From NCBI GenBank assembly GCA_022822365.1, contig JAJEBV010000015.1:93688-157687 (forward strand): 64,000 nucleotides of DNA, given 5' to 3'. The position numbers and the translations under genes were made by a program. Positions within the stretch are counted from its first letter, which is position 1. Each line of letters starts with the position of its first letter. Below, piece by piece: positions 9,263-17,976 of this stretch. The notes below the pieces were generated by a model, which saw nothing but the letters and a program-made list of their open reading frames with translations, searched no databases and was not told the origin of the DNA. This stretch comes from Thermoanaerobaculia bacterium. Lineage in GTDB: Bacteria; Acidobacteriota; Thermoanaerobaculia; Multivoradales; Multivoraceae.

Positions 9263-9733
9263 TTAGCCGTCCCTGTCTCCGTTCTCGTCGAGCGCCTCGA
9301 GATCCCGTGTGAGTTCGTCCTGGTCCTCGTCCGTGAACGGGTTGGCCTCGAGCTCCTTCTCCATGCGCCCGAGGTCCCAGACCTCCAGACGGTCGGGCCT
9401 GCCGAAGATGACGACCTCGCGGTCGATTCCCGCGCGCTCCCGCAGCCGGCCCGGAACGATCAGCCGGCCCTGCGCATCGAGCCGGCTCTGCTGGCCGAAG
9501 TAGCTGACCCGGGCCTCGTACTTCCGCCGCATCCGGTGGGTGGAGGGCAGCCTGGCCAGCCGTTGCTCCGCCTGTTCCCAGAGCCGCAGCGGGTAGATCC
9601 ACGCGCAGTCGCCGCGCAGCGACGTGGTGAAGATGTCCGGGCCGTACCGCTCCTGGAGCGGGCGGAGGAAGACGCTCGGCACCTTGAGCCGGCCCTTCGC
9701 GTCGATCTTGGCCTCTGCATGCCCTCGAAACAT
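9263..9733 (-). CDS. mraZ: Transcriptional regulator MraZ
   Basis: AbrB-fold DNA-binding protein that represses its own dcw operon in E. coli. The 156-residue protein has the two tandem SpoVT/AbrB-like halves: MFRGHAEAKIDAKGRLKVP and SRLDAQGRLIVPGRLRE. The acidic C-terminal tail (DEDQDELTRDLEALDENGD) is unusually long. The start at ATG 9733 matches the MFRG start of the family and has GGAG about 10 nt upstream. An in-frame GTG at 9772 would add 13 residues with no family match. It is the first gene of the cluster, with likely operator boxes upstream at 9811-9845. Confidence 0.95.
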   Translation of the reverse strand: MFRGHAEAKIDAKGRLKVPSVFLRPLQERYGPDIFTTSLRGDCAWIYPLRLWEQAEQRLARLPSTHRMRRKYEARVSYFGQQSRLDAQGRLIVPGRLRERAGIDREVVIFGRPDRLEVWDLGRMEKELEANPFTDEDQDELTRDLEALDENGDRDG

Positions 9734-9793
9734 CGCCCACGCTCCGAGAGTCAGGTGGGCGGAGTTGCCCACAAACTGACGCTCAGACGCGGA

Positions 9794-9823
9794 ACACTAG
9801 CACCGTTAGGCCATTCTTGTCTA
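9794..9823 (-). promoter_or_regulatory. Candidate dcw operon promoter
   Basis: Read on the minus strand, TAGACA (5 of 6 matches to TTGACA) at 9823-9818 is followed after 18 bp by TAGTGT at 9799-9794, a weaker -10. The predicted transcript would start about 55 nt before the mraZ ATG. The -35 overlaps the periodic boxes at 9811-9845, which suits repression by MraZ. Sequence-only prediction. Confidence 0.4.
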
Positions 9824-9845
9824 CTTCAGACCACTTTGCTCCACT
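9811..9845 (-). promoter_or_regulatory. Putative MraZ operator: four 5-bp boxes at 10-bp spacing
   Basis: On the minus strand the boxes read AGTGG, AGTGG, AGTAG and AATGG, each separated by 5 bp. They lie at 9845-9841, 9835-9831, 9825-9821 and 9815-9811. MraZ in E. coli binds 5-bp TGGGN repeats separated by 5 bp, and in Mycoplasma AAAGTG-type repeats, upstream of its own gene. Same spacing, same position and an AGTGG core support the call. The binding itself is inferred. Confidence 0.6.
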
Positions 9846-9893
9846 ATGGAATCGAGGCACTCGATCTCCCGCGGAGCGGCGCCAAAACCCCGG

Positions 9894-11051
9894 TCACTGG
9901 CTGGAGTCGGACTCGCCGGTCTCTTCGGCCGCGGGTTCGGCCGCGTCCTGGACGTTCGCGTCAGGCCCGAAACGACTGAGCAGCCCGAGAGCGTCGGCAT
10001 CGAGCGACTGCGTCGCGACCGGCCGGTAGCCCACCGCTTCTTCCGGCAGGCGCTCGACGATGTAGGCGGCGTCCGCAAGCTCCTCCATGTAGAGAAGGTA
10101 CTCCTCGTCGAAGAGACGGCCGCGTTCCTCCCGCTCGATCGCTTCCCGCACGTCCTCGAAGGGCTGCACGGAAGCGGGCTCGCGCTCGAGCATCTTCAGC
10201 ACGTGGAGGCCGCCTCGCGCGGCGACGGCGTCCGCCACGTCCCCCGGTTGCAGATCCCAGGCAACGGCGTCCAGCTCGGCAGCCAGGTCGCCAGGCGTCA
10301 CCCAGCCGACATCAACGGCGGTCGCTCCTTCACCGAGGCCCTCCACTACCTCCGTCGCCTCGGTTCCGGCCGTGAGCCGGGTCCGCGCCAGCGACGCCAA
10401 TGGCGCCATCCGGTCCGCCGGAACGACGCCTTCGAGGATCACCACCTCCTCGAACCGGGCCCGCTCGGAGATCGCGAAACGCTCCTCGTTGTCGCGGTAG
10501 AACCTGCGCAGGTCCTCATCCGCGAGGTCGACCCGCGGCGCGACCTCGCGGCCGCGCACGATGTTGGACCGCAACTGCTTGCGCATCTGGTCGCGGAAGT
10601 CCTCCTCGCGCATGCCCTGCTGGGCGAGGGCGTCCTGAAACTGCTCCTCGGTCTCGATGCCGGCCCGTTCCCACATCGCCCGGATCTGCTCCTCGACATC
10701 GCTCTCGTCGACGACCACGGCGAGCTGGTCCGCGCGGGAGAGGATCAACTGCTCCTCGAACAGCGCCTTCATGATCATCCGGCCGGCCTCGCCGAGCAGC
10801 TCCTGACGCCGCGGGTCGGTGAGCCCCGGCGCGTTCCGGATGTCGCGGATCTGCACGGCAAGCGCCCTCTGGTACTCGTAGAGGGTCACGATCCGGTCGT
10901 TGACCCGCAGGACGACGCGGTTCTCCCGGCCCGGCTCCGACTGTCCGGCCGCCGGCAACGCACCCAGAGCCGTGACCAGCATTGCCATGGCCGCCGATCG
11001 CAGCGCGGCGCCACCCGGGAGACTCCACGTTCGTGCTCTGACTCGGCTCAT
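9894..11051 (-). CDS. SurA/PpiC-type periplasmic chaperone (peptidylprolyl isomerase family)
   Basis: A 385-residue secreted protein: signal peptide about residues 1-37 ending ALPAAGQ, then the SurA N-terminal fold (RVVLRVNDRIVTLYEYQRAL and DESDVEEQIRAMWERAG). A parvulin-like segment follows (ERARFEEVVILEGVVPAD to GGLHVLKMLEREP). The C-terminal 40 residues are acidic. The family helps fold outer-membrane proteins in the periplasm. The parvulin part is weakly conserved, so catalytic isomerase activity is uncertain. ATG 11051 has GAGGAAG just upstream. The open frame extends 24 codons further, into the preceding gene. It follows a second PpiC protein and mfd in one operon. Confidence 0.85.
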   Translation of the reverse strand: MSRVRARTWSLPGGAALRSAAMAMLVTALGALPAAGQSEPGRENRVVLRVNDRIVTLYEYQRALAVQIRDIRNAPGLTDPRRQELLGEAGRMIMKALFEEQLILSRADQLAVVVDESDVEEQIRAMWERAGIETEEQFQDALAQQGMREEDFRDQMRKQLRSNIVRGREVAPRVDLADEDLRRFYRDNEERFAISERARFEEVVILEGVVPADRMAPLASLARTRLTAGTEATEVVEGLGEGATAVDVGWVTPGDLAAELDAVAWDLQPGDVADAVAARGGLHVLKMLEREPASVQPFEDVREAIEREERGRLFDEEYLLYMEELADAAYIVERLPEEAVGYRPVATQSLDADALGLLSRFGPDANVQDAAEPAAEETGESDSSQ

Positions 11052-11061
11052 GTCGTCTTCC

Positions 11062-11892
11062 TCACTCCGTTGCGGAGGCGCGGTAGGGACCGCTGTACTC
11101 GAACGGTAATCGTGAAACCGCAACCCGCAGATTGTATTCCCGCCTCGCCTCTTCGATCGCCTGCCGGATCAACGCTTCGCTTCGTTCGGCGACAAGCCGG
11201 GACCGGATCGAAGGCGCCGCGACCTGGAGCGACAGCGTCTCGTCGGGCAGGAATCGTTCGACCTGGAAGATCCGAAAACCGTAGTCGGCCTCCAGCAGTT
11301 CGCTCCACTCCCCCTCCTCGAGCGCGAACACGACGTCGGCAAGGGCGCCGGGCAGGTCCTCCCGCGACAGTTCGCCCTGGAAACCCCCGTCCGGGGCGCT
11401 CGGTCCGATGGAACGGATCCGCGCCACCTCGCCGAAGTCGACCCCGGCCTCGAGTTCGGCCACCGCCAGCTCCGCGCTGGCGCGATCCTCGACCAGGATC
11501 TGGCGCAGCCGCGCCCGGGCGGGCCGCTGGAAGTCGCTCCGGTGCTCCGTGTAGTAGCGCTCGACATCGGCCGAGGAGATCTCGGGCGGCGAAGCCTCCA
11601 GCAGCGCGGCAGCGGCCTCGTGCGAGGTCGCCGTTTCGAATCCCCGGTCCCGGGCCCATCGCAACAGGAGTTGGTCGTCGACGAACCGCTCGAACAGCCG
11701 CGACAGCACGTCGCTGCTCGACCGCGAGGCATCGACATCGAGGGTCTCCATGACGTAGCGATCGAAGTCCTCGTAGCTCTTCTCCTCGCCGCCGATCCGC
11801 ACGACGACTCCTTCCGGCAGACTGCCCGCGCAGGCAAGGAACAGGGCCGCCAACAGCCACACGGAGGGCCGCGGCACGCGCGCCGGGTTCAA
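11062..11892 (-). CDS. PpiC-type peptidylprolyl isomerase lipoprotein
   Basis: A 276-residue protein with a short signal sequence ending LLAALFLAC-AG, a plausible lipobox with Cys about residue 21. An N-terminal SurA/PrsA-like helical region follows (YEDFDRYVMETLDVD to FVDDQLLLRWARDRGF). A parvulin domain spans about residues 120-215 (RLRQILVEDRASAE, GGFQGELSREDLPGAL, YGFRIFQVER). Role by family: folding of exported proteins at the outer face of a membrane. It overlaps mfd by 4 nt upstream and lies 10 nt before the SurA-like gene, so the two chaperones are co-expressed. Confidence 0.82.
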   Translation of the reverse strand: MNPARVPRPSVWLLAALFLACAGSLPEGVVVRIGGEEKSYEDFDRYVMETLDVDASRSSSDVLSRLFERFVDDQLLLRWARDRGFETATSHEAAAALLEASPPEISSADVERYYTEHRSDFQRPARARLRQILVEDRASAELAVAELEAGVDFGEVARIRSIGPSAPDGGFQGELSREDLPGALADVVFALEEGEWSELLEADYGFRIFQVERFLPDETLSLQVAAPSIRSRLVAERSEALIRQAIEEARREYNLRVAVSRLPFEYSGPYRASATE

Positions 11893-14800
11893 TGGACCGT
11901 CTCCACGGCGCCCAGGCGCCGCTGGGCCTCGCCCGAGAGAAGCTCCAGCAGTTGCAGCGAGATCTCCATCGACTCCCGTCCCGGGACGTCCCGCAGAGTC
12001 AGCACGCCGTCCGGCGCGAAGGCGGCGCCCTCCCGTTCGGACACGAAGCGGATCAGCCGTTCGACGTCGACCTTCGCGTCGCGGCGCAGCCGGATCGTCA
12101 GCCGGTCGTTGCGGTGGGCGATCGCCTGGACGCCGACACCCTCCGCGATCCGCTTCAGTTCGGCTCCCTGGATCAGGGTGTGGACGGGTTCGGGCGGCGG
12201 ACCGAAACGGTCGCGCAGTTCCGCGAGCAGCATGGCCGGATCCTCCGCGGCGTCCGCCAGGCGACGGTAGATCTCCAGCCGCAGCGAGATCTCGCCGATG
12301 TAGTCCTCCGGTATCGACATGGCCGCGGGCAGACTGATCGTCGCGGACGGAACCTCCGACGGCGCCTCGCCGCGCAGTTCAGCGATCGCATGCTCCAGCA
12401 TCTTCATGTAGGTCTCGATGCCGACCTCCGCGATGTGACCGCTCTGCTCGGCGCCGAGCAGGTTACCCGCGCCGCGGATCTCCAGGTCGCGTGCGGCGAT
12501 GCGGAAGCCCGCCCCGAGCTCCGTGAACTCGCGGATCGCCAGGAGCCGCTTGCGCGCCTCTGCCGACAGCACGGTATCCGGCGGCGCCAGCAGATAGCAG
12601 TAACCGAGCTGATCGCTGCGGCCCACCCGGCCCCGCAACTGGTAGAGCTGGGCCAGGCCGAAGCGGTCGGCTCGATGCACGAGCATCGTGTTCACGTTCG
12701 GAATGTCGATCCCGTTCTCGATGATCGTCGTCGCGAGCAGCAGGTCGTAGTCGCCCGCGGTGAAGGCGCGCATGCGCCGGCCCAGCTCCGCTTCCTCCAT
12801 CTGCCCGTGACCGACGGTGATCCTGAGCCCCGGGACCAGCTCGCGCAGGTAGCGGAGGATCCCCTCGATGTCCTCGACCCGGTTGTAGACGTAGAACACC
12901 TGGCCGCCGCGCTCCACCTCGAACTCGATCGCCTCGCGCACGAGGTCGCCCGAGAACGGCAGGATCCTGGTTTCCACCGCCATCCGGTCGCGCGGCGGCG
13001 ACTCGATCAGGGACAGGTCCCTCACGCCCGCCAGGGACAGTTGCAGGGTGCGCGGCACCGGCGTCGCCGACATCGCGAGCACGTGGACGTTGCGCCGGAG
13101 TTCGCGAAGCCGCTCCTTCTGGGCGACGCCGAAGCGCTGCTCCTCGTCGATCACGACCAGACCCAGGCACGGCATGTCGATGTCCCGGCCGAGCAACCGG
13201 TGGGTGCCGATCAGGACGTGAATCTCACCGGCGGCGAGCCGGGCCCGGATCGCCCGAATCTCGGCCGCAGACCGGAAGCGGGACACCATCTCGACGTCGA
13301 CATTGAAACCCTGGAATCGCCGCCGGAACGTCCGCAGGTGCTGGTCGGCGAGAATCGTCGTCGGCGCCAGGACCGCGACCTGCAGCCCGTTGTCGACCGC
13401 CTTGAAGGCCGCCCGCATCGCGACTTCCGTCTTGCCGAAGCCGACGTCGCCGCACAGCAGGCGGTCCATCGGCCGGTCGCGGGCAAGGTCCTCCTTGATC
13501 GTCCGTACGGCTTCCAGTTGATCGGGCGTTTCCTCGTAGGGGAAGGCGCTCTCGAACTGGAGCTGCCGGTCGCTGTCCCCGTCCATGGGAACCGCCTGCG
13601 CCAGCCGGCGCTCCGCGTAGAGCTTCAGCAGGTCGGTCGCGATTGCCTTCAGACTGCGCCGGATCCGGCTCTTCTTCTTCGCCCAGCTACTCCCGCCCAA
13701 CTGGTCCAGGCGGGGCGCGATGCCGTCGATGCCGCTGTAACGCTCGATCTCGTCCAGGCGAGTCAGCGGCAGGAGCAGGGTCCGCTCCGACGAGTAGAGA
13801 AGCTCCATCACCTCGACCGCGCGCGCCTGCTCCTGCCGGAGCGGATCGGCCGCAGCCGCCGGACCCTCGCCGGACGGACCGTCGAGAGTCTTGAGCCCCA
13901 GGAACTGACCGATGCCGTGATCCTCGTGGACCACGAACTCGCCGACGCGCAGATCGCGCAGACCGGAGACGAAGGGACCCATCCGGCGGCGACGGCGGCT
14001 CGTGGAGAGCCTCTGGCGGAAGAGCTGACCCTCGCCGTAGAGCACGAGACCGGCGTGCGGCAGCCGGAAGCCCCGCCCCAGTTCGCCGTCGACCAGCCGC
14101 ACCGCGCCGCCGTCCCAGTCGATCTCACGGCGGCCCAGCGTCTGGCGGAGCGCCTCGTGCCGTTCCGAACGGGCCACCAGCCAGAGGTCGTCGCCGCACG
14201 CGGCGGCGGTCTCCACTTCACGCGGGAAACGGGGAAGCTGATCGATCAGCACGTCCGTCTCGACCGCGCCGAAGTCGACCCGGAGGCGCCGCCCGCCCGA
14301 AGCCGGATCGCCAGGAGCCCGATCGAATGTCCCGCCGACCCGGAACGCCGCCCGCCCGACGAGCTCCAGTACTTCGTCCGCCGGCACCGTCAACCGCTCC
14401 GGTTCGGCCGCGATCTCGCCGTCGTCGCAACGCCGCGCGTACTCCTCCCACAACAGCCCGGCGTGCTGTTCGACCTCCCCGCTCACCCGCTCGGGATCGA
14501 CCACGACCACCGAAGCGTCCGCCATCACCTCGCCGAGGCTCGTGCCCGGCTCGAGCAGGGGCAGGTACTTCTCCCAGCCGTCGAAGGGTTCCCCCGCCGC
14601 CATCTCCTCCAGTTGGGCCCGAGCCTGGTCCGACAGGTCGCCGCCACGCTCTTCCAGCAGCAGCGCCGACAGATCGGCCGCCCGCTCCGGCCCGGCGACG
14701 AAGGGCGTCAGCGGCCGGATCCGGAGCGACTCGATCGGCTCCTCGGAACGCTGGGTGGACGGATCGAAGCGGTGAATGCTCTCGACCGTGTCGCCGAACA

Positions 14801-15386
14801 GGTCGAGACGCGCCGGTCGGGGTTCGCCGGGCGCGAAGAGATCGAACACGCCGCCCCGCTGCGCCACCGCACCGACCGCCGCCACGAGGTCGCTACGCCG
14901 GTAGCCGTGGGCGAGCAGACGGGGCAAGAGCTCTTCGGGCGTGGCCTGGCCGCCGACCTCGAGTTCGACCACTGACCCGAGGAACGCGTCCGGCCGCGCC
15001 AGGCGGTGGAACAGGGCCCGCGGCGTACAGACGACGGTGACTCTCGAAGCTCCGAGCAGGGCATCGTAGGCCGTGCTCTCCTGGGCACGCACCAGCAGCG
15101 AGGCCTCCGCCTGCTGGTAGGGCGTCAGCGCCGGCGACGGAAAGGGGATGAGCCGCGCCCGGCCCGGCCCCCGCAGCAGCCCCGCGGCCTCGGTCCAGGC
15201 CAGAACCTCGTTCTCGCTCGGTACGACGACGAGCTGCGCTCCTTCCCGATCCTCCGCCAGCAGCTCGAACACGACCGCGGCCGCCCGCACCGGAAGACCG
15301 ACGACCGCCGCCCGCTTCGCATCCGCCAACTCCCGGTAGTCCCGGCCCCGACGAATGCGGCGGCCCAGTTCACGCCACGCGGACAC
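11889..15386 (-). CDS. mfd: Transcription-repair coupling factor Mfd
   Basis: ATP-dependent translocase that removes RNA polymerase stalled at DNA lesions and recruits UvrA. The 1165-residue length is typical. Seen in order: a UvrB-like N-terminal region (FPSPALTPYQQ, VTVVCTPRALF) and the RNA-polymerase interaction domain (FVVHEDHGIGQFLGLK). Then come the helicase core with Walker A GDVGFGKTEVAMRAAF near residue 650, DEEQRFGV near 745 and MSATPVPRTL. GRVGRSDQLGYCYLL and a TRCF C-terminal domain complete it. It starts an operon-like group with two periplasmic foldases, an uncommon neighbourhood. Confidence 0.97.
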   Translation of the reverse strand: MSAWRELGRRIRRGRDYRELADAKRAAVVGLPVRAAAVVFELLAEDREGAQLVVVPSENEVLAWTEAAGLLRGPGRARLIPFPSPALTPYQQAEASLLVRAQESTAYDALLGASRVTVVCTPRALFHRLARPDAFLGSVVELEVGGQATPEELLPRLLAHGYRRSDLVAAVGAVAQRGGVFDLFAPGEPRPARLDLFGDTVESIHRFDPSTQRSEEPIESLRIRPLTPFVAGPERAADLSALLLEERGGDLSDQARAQLEEMAAGEPFDGWEKYLPLLEPGTSLGEVMADASVVVVDPERVSGEVEQHAGLLWEEYARRCDDGEIAAEPERLTVPADEVLELVGRAAFRVGGTFDRAPGDPASGGRRLRVDFGAVETDVLIDQLPRFPREVETAAACGDDLWLVARSERHEALRQTLGRREIDWDGGAVRLVDGELGRGFRLPHAGLVLYGEGQLFRQRLSTSRRRRRMGPFVSGLRDLRVGEFVVHEDHGIGQFLGLKTLDGPSGEGPAAAADPLRQEQARAVEVMELLYSSERTLLLPLTRLDEIERYSGIDGIAPRLDQLGGSSWAKKKSRIRRSLKAIATDLLKLYAERRLAQAVPMDGDSDRQLQFESAFPYEETPDQLEAVRTIKEDLARDRPMDRLLCGDVGFGKTEVAMRAAFKAVDNGLQVAVLAPTTILADQHLRTFRRRFQGFNVDVEMVSRFRSAAEIRAIRARLAAGEIHVLIGTHRLLGRDIDMPCLGLVVIDEEQRFGVAQKERLRELRRNVHVLAMSATPVPRTLQLSLAGVRDLSLIESPPRDRMAVETRILPFSGDLVREAIEFEVERGGQVFYVYNRVEDIEGILRYLRELVPGLRITVGHGQMEEAELGRRMRAFTAGDYDLLLATTIIENGIDIPNVNTMLVHRADRFGLAQLYQLRGRVGRSDQLGYCYLLAPPDTVLSAEARKRLLAIREFTELGAGFRIAARDLEIRGAGNLLGAEQSGHIAEVGIETYMKMLEHAIAELRGEAPSEVPSATISLPAAMSIPEDYIGEISLRLEIYRRLADAAEDPAMLLAELRDRFGPPPEPVHTLIQGAELKRIAEGVGVQAIAHRNDRLTIRLRRDAKVDVERLIRFVSEREGAAFAPDGVLTLRDVPGRESMEISLQLLELLSGEAQRRLGAVETVH

Positions 15387-15404
15387 CGGTCGGGGAAGCC
15401 GGAG

Positions 15405-15755
15405 TCAGTCGTCCGTCTGCGGCAGGACGACAACCGTGTCGCCCGGCTTTACCAGGCCCAGCTCCTCGCGCGCCAGCCGCTCCAGCACCACGGGATCGTC
15501 CTGGAGCAACTCCACCCTGCGACTGAGTCGATCCACGCGCAGCCGGGTTTCCTCGAGGTCGATCTCGAGTTCCGCCTCGCGCTCCGCCAGTTCAGCCAGC
15601 CCCGCGTAGCTCTCGGAGCCCGCCCTCGCAAGGAACAGGAGGGCCAGGATCAGGCCCACGCCGATCAACGTCGGCAGCGAACGCTGAGCCCTCTCGCGCC
15701 AACGATCCAGGCGCTCCCGCAACCGCTCGCGCCCTTCTTTCGGCGTCGTCGACAC
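15405..15755 (-). CDS. FtsB/DivIC-like septum formation initiator
   Basis: A 116-residue bitopic protein with a basic N terminus and a membrane helix ([20 protein letters not shown]). A coiled coil follows ([19 protein letters not shown]). The C-terminal motif [20 protein letters not shown] is characteristic of the DivIC/FtsB family. In the divisome this type pairs with FtsL and bridges to FtsQ. The start is uncertain: GTG 15755 is used because the protein there begins [11 protein letters not shown]. An in-frame GTG at 15821 would add 22 residues without clear support. Neither has a strong ribosome site. It lies 18 nt before mfd. Confidence 0.82.
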   Translation of the reverse strand: MSTTPKEGRERLRERLDRWRERAQRSLPTLIGVGLILALLFLARAGSESYAGLAELAEREAELEIDLEETRLRVDRLSRRVELLQDDPVVLERLAREELGLVKPGDTVVVLPQTDD

Positions 15756-15846
15756 GGGAGAAAGCCTACACGAGCAGGACTTTCCGTCGCTGCCGGCCGA
15801 CTTCTCCGTGGCGGTCCGCACGGCCTGGATCCGACCGCCGAACAGG

Positions 15847-15876
15847 TTGACATCCCTATCCCGCTATGCCACCATT
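15847..15876 (+). promoter_or_regulatory. Candidate tRNA-fMet promoter
   Basis: A perfect TTGACA occurs at 15847-15852. With spacers of 17-18 bp the -10 would fall at about 15870-15876 (CACCAT or ACCATT), which is weak. The tRNA begins 12 nt further on. A consensus -35 right before a stable-RNA gene makes a promoter likely, though the -10 is not convincing. Confidence 0.45.
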
Positions 15877-15887
15877 TTCCGTCCTGA

Positions 15888-15964
<77 letters not shown>

Positions 15965-15972
15965 AGTCTTCA

Positions 15973-15999
15973 AAGGGCGCGGCCTCTGGCCGCGCCCTT
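15973..15999 (+). terminator. Terminator-like hairpin after tRNA-fMet
   Basis: A perfect 12-bp stem (AAGGGCGCGGCC with its complement) and a TCT loop, beginning 8 nt after the tRNA. There is only a short pyrimidine stretch after it (CTCG), so intrinsic termination would rely on the very stable stem. The remaining sequence up to 16119 shows no gene; a GGGAGGAG at about 16058 lies too far from the next start to serve it. Confidence 0.6.
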
Positions 16000-16119
16000 C
16001 TCGCGTCTAGCGAAGAGCGCCACTTCACCGTAGCGCAACAAGTCGCTGCTGAAATCGGGAGGAGAAGTATCGTCGGCGGCGCCCGCCGCGGTCTTCTTCA
16101 TTGCCACGGGCCGGTCACG

Positions 16120-16854
16120 ATGTTCAGTACCTCGTCTGCCTTGATGCGCCGTTTCCTCGACGCGCTGCGCGATCTGGCTCCCATCTTTCTGGTGATCGCC
16201 TTCTTCCAGGTCGCCGTGCTGCAACAGCCCTTCCCCGACATCGGCAGGGTGTCGTTCGGCACCGTCTGCGTCGTGCTTGGCCTTGTGCTGTTCATGCAGG
16301 GGCTGGAAACCGCCTTGTTCCCCATCGGCGAGGCGATGGCCGATGCCTTTGCGCGCAAGGGGAACGCGGCAGCGCTGCTCGCCTTCGCCTTCTGTCTCGG
16401 CTTCGGCACAACGGTCGCCGAGCCGGCGTTGATCGCGGTGGCAGCGAAGGCAGCCGATATCGCGGCGGGAGCGGGCGCCATCGCCGACGGCACGGAGGCG
16501 CGCACGGCCTACGCCTTCGAGCTTCGCATGGTGGTCGCCATCGCCGTCGGCGTGGCGATCGTCCTCGGCGTGCTGCGGATACTCAAGGGCTGGCCGCTGC
16601 ACTGGATGATCATCGGCGGCTATCTGATCGTCACCGCCTTGACGCCCTTCGCGCCGGACGAGATCGTCGGCGTGGCCTACGATTCGGGTGGCGTGACCAC
16701 CAGCACGATCACCGTCCCGCTGGTCACCGCGCTCGGCATCGGGCTCGCCGGGTCGATCGGGGGGCGCAACCCGATGGTGGACGGATTCGGACTGATCGCC
16801 TTTGCCAGCCTGACGCCGATGATCGGCGTCCTGGCCTACGGGGTGCTGTCGTGA
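16120..16854 (+). CDS. DUF1538 membrane protein, first half-unit
   Basis: A 244-residue polytopic protein with about six hydrophobic segments. It matches the DUF1538 family through two signatures: [18 protein letters not shown] around residues 105-122 and [20 protein letters not shown] followed by [13 protein letters not shown] near the C terminus. Biochemical function is not established. The next gene is a homologue with the same two signatures, so the pair together resembles one full-length two-repeat DUF1538 protein. The start ATG 16120 is tentative (ATG 16144 also possible), with no clear Shine-Dalgarno. It ends in a GTGA overlap with the second unit. Confidence 0.8.
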   Translation: MFSTSSALMRRFLDALRDLAPIFLVIAFFQVAVLQQPFPDIGRVSFGTVCVVLGLVLFMQGLETALFPIGEAMADAFARKGNAAALLAFAFCLGFGTTVAEPALIAVAAKAADIAAGAGAIADGTEARTAYAFELRMVVAIAVGVAIVLGVLRILKGWPLHWMIIGGYLIVTALTPFAPDEIVGVAYDSGGVTTSTITVPLVTALGIGLAGSIGGRNPMVDGFGLIAFASLTPMIGVLAYGVLS

Positions 16855-17624
16855 TCGCCGAGCGTCTGGCCCTGTTTCAGGGCACCGCGCTCTCCACCCT
16901 GCTGGACGTCGCGCCGATCGTCGCGATCCTGGCCGTCTTTCAGTTCGCTGTGCTGCGCCGCCGCCCACCCAGGCTCCGCCGCATCGCGATCGGTTTCGTC
17001 TATGTCCTGGTTGGGCTTACGCTGTTCCTGATCGGGCTGGATGAGGCGCTGTTCCCTCTGGGAGAGACCATGGCACGCCAGCTGACGGCACCAGAGAGGA
17101 TCGGCGGTGCGGGCTGGTCCGGCTATCTGCCGGTCTACGCCTTCGCGGCCGCGATCGGCTTCGCCACCACGATCGCCGAGCCGTCGCTGATCGCGGTGGC
17201 GGTCAAGGCGGAAGAGATTTCGGGCGGGTCCGTCGGCGCCACCGGGCTACGTATCGCCGTCGCGGTCGGGGTCGCCGCGGGTGTCGCGCTCGGCTGTCTG
17301 CGCATCGTGACCGGCACGCCGCTTGCCTGGTACATCGTCGCGGCCTACGCCGTCGTCATCCTCCAGACCATCCGCGCGCAGCGCGCCATCGTGCCGCTGG
17401 CCTACGATTCGGGCGGCGTGACCACCTCCACGGTGACGGTTCCCGTCGTCGCGGCGCTCGGACTCGGCCTCGCCGCGAGCGTGCCTGGACGCAGCCCTCT
17501 GATCGACGGGTTCGGACTGATCGCCTTCGCCAGTGTGTTCCCCATTGTGTCGGTGCTGGGATACGCGTGGGTCGCATCCCGGCTTGGCCGAAGGCGGAAC
17601 CCAACGAAAAACTCCGGGAGCTGA
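16851..17624 (+). CDS. DUF1538 membrane protein, second half-unit
   Basis: A 257-residue polytopic protein homologous to the preceding one. It shares [18 protein letters not shown] and [20 protein letters not shown], then [13 protein letters not shown]. The GTG start at 16851 overlaps the first unit's stop (GTGA), which favours coupled translation and 1:1 stoichiometry. A heterodimeric membrane complex is a reasonable inference. The paired acidic/Gly motifs in each half look like a symmetric transport core, but no substrate is known. The next gene, 4 nt downstream, is a PII-like protein. Confidence 0.82.
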   Translation: MIAERLALFQGTALSTLLDVAPIVAILAVFQFAVLRRRPPRLRRIAIGFVYVLVGLTLFLIGLDEALFPLGETMARQLTAPERIGGAGWSGYLPVYAFAAAIGFATTIAEPSLIAVAVKAEEISGGSVGATGLRIAVAVGVAAGVALGCLRIVTGTPLAWYIVAAYAVVILQTIRAQRAIVPLAYDSGGVTTSTVTVPVVAALGLGLAASVPGRSPLIDGFGLIAFASVFPIVSVLGYAWVASRLGRRRNPTKNSGS

Positions 17625-17628
17625 AACC

Positions 17629-17976
17629 ATGGAGCTGAAACTCATCGTGGCCCTGGTCGACGACGACAGGACCGACGCAGTGATCGAGGCGGGCCGGACG
17701 GCGGGCGCCACCGGGGCAACCGTGATCACCAGCGTTCGCGGCGAGGGGCTGGAGCCCGAGAGCACGTTCTTCGGGCTGGAACTCACCGCAAAGCGGGATG
17801 TCGTGCTCTTCGTGGTCGCCGCAGCGAGGGCACGGGCGATCCTGGAATCGATCCGTGACACCGCCCGCTTCGAGAGCGAGAGCGGCGCCGGCATCGCGTT
17901 CCAGCTCGACATCGAGAACGCCGTCGGTCTCAACACCCAGCTTCCGGCGATCCTGGGAGGGGAGCCTACGGAATGA
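17629..17976 (+). CDS. PII-like signalling protein of a DUF1538 operon
   Basis: A 115-residue ferredoxin-like-fold protein of the PII superfamily: MELKLIVALVDDDRTDAVIEAGRTAG at the start, a short T-loop region (GEGLEPESTFFGLEL) and a beta strand DVVLFVVAA. The canonical uridylylated Tyr51 segment is absent, so it is not ordinary GlnB/GlnK. By analogy with other PII-like proteins encoded beside transporters, it may bind a nucleotide and control the two DUF1538 proteins; this is inferred from context. ATG 17629 follows GGGAG about 9 nt upstream. Its 3' end overlaps the convergent sterol-reductase gene by 11 nt. Confidence 0.75.
   Translation: MELKLIVALVDDDRTDAVIEAGRTAGATGATVITSVRGEGLEPESTFFGLELTAKRDVVLFVVAAARARAILESIRDTARFESESGAGIAFQLDIENAVGLNTQLPAILGGEPTE

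Noticed and set aside
9755..9772. Inverted repeat GTGGGC-N6-GCCCAC just before mraZ as a MraZ site
   Set aside because: It contains TGGGC but is inverted, not a direct repeat with 5-bp spacing. The phased boxes at 9811-9845 fit MraZ much better.
15965..17976. DUF1538 cassette as an integrated genomic island at the tRNA
   Set aside because: No integrase, no duplicated tRNA 3' end that I could find, and base composition looks like the surroundings. Kept only as a question for comparative genomics.
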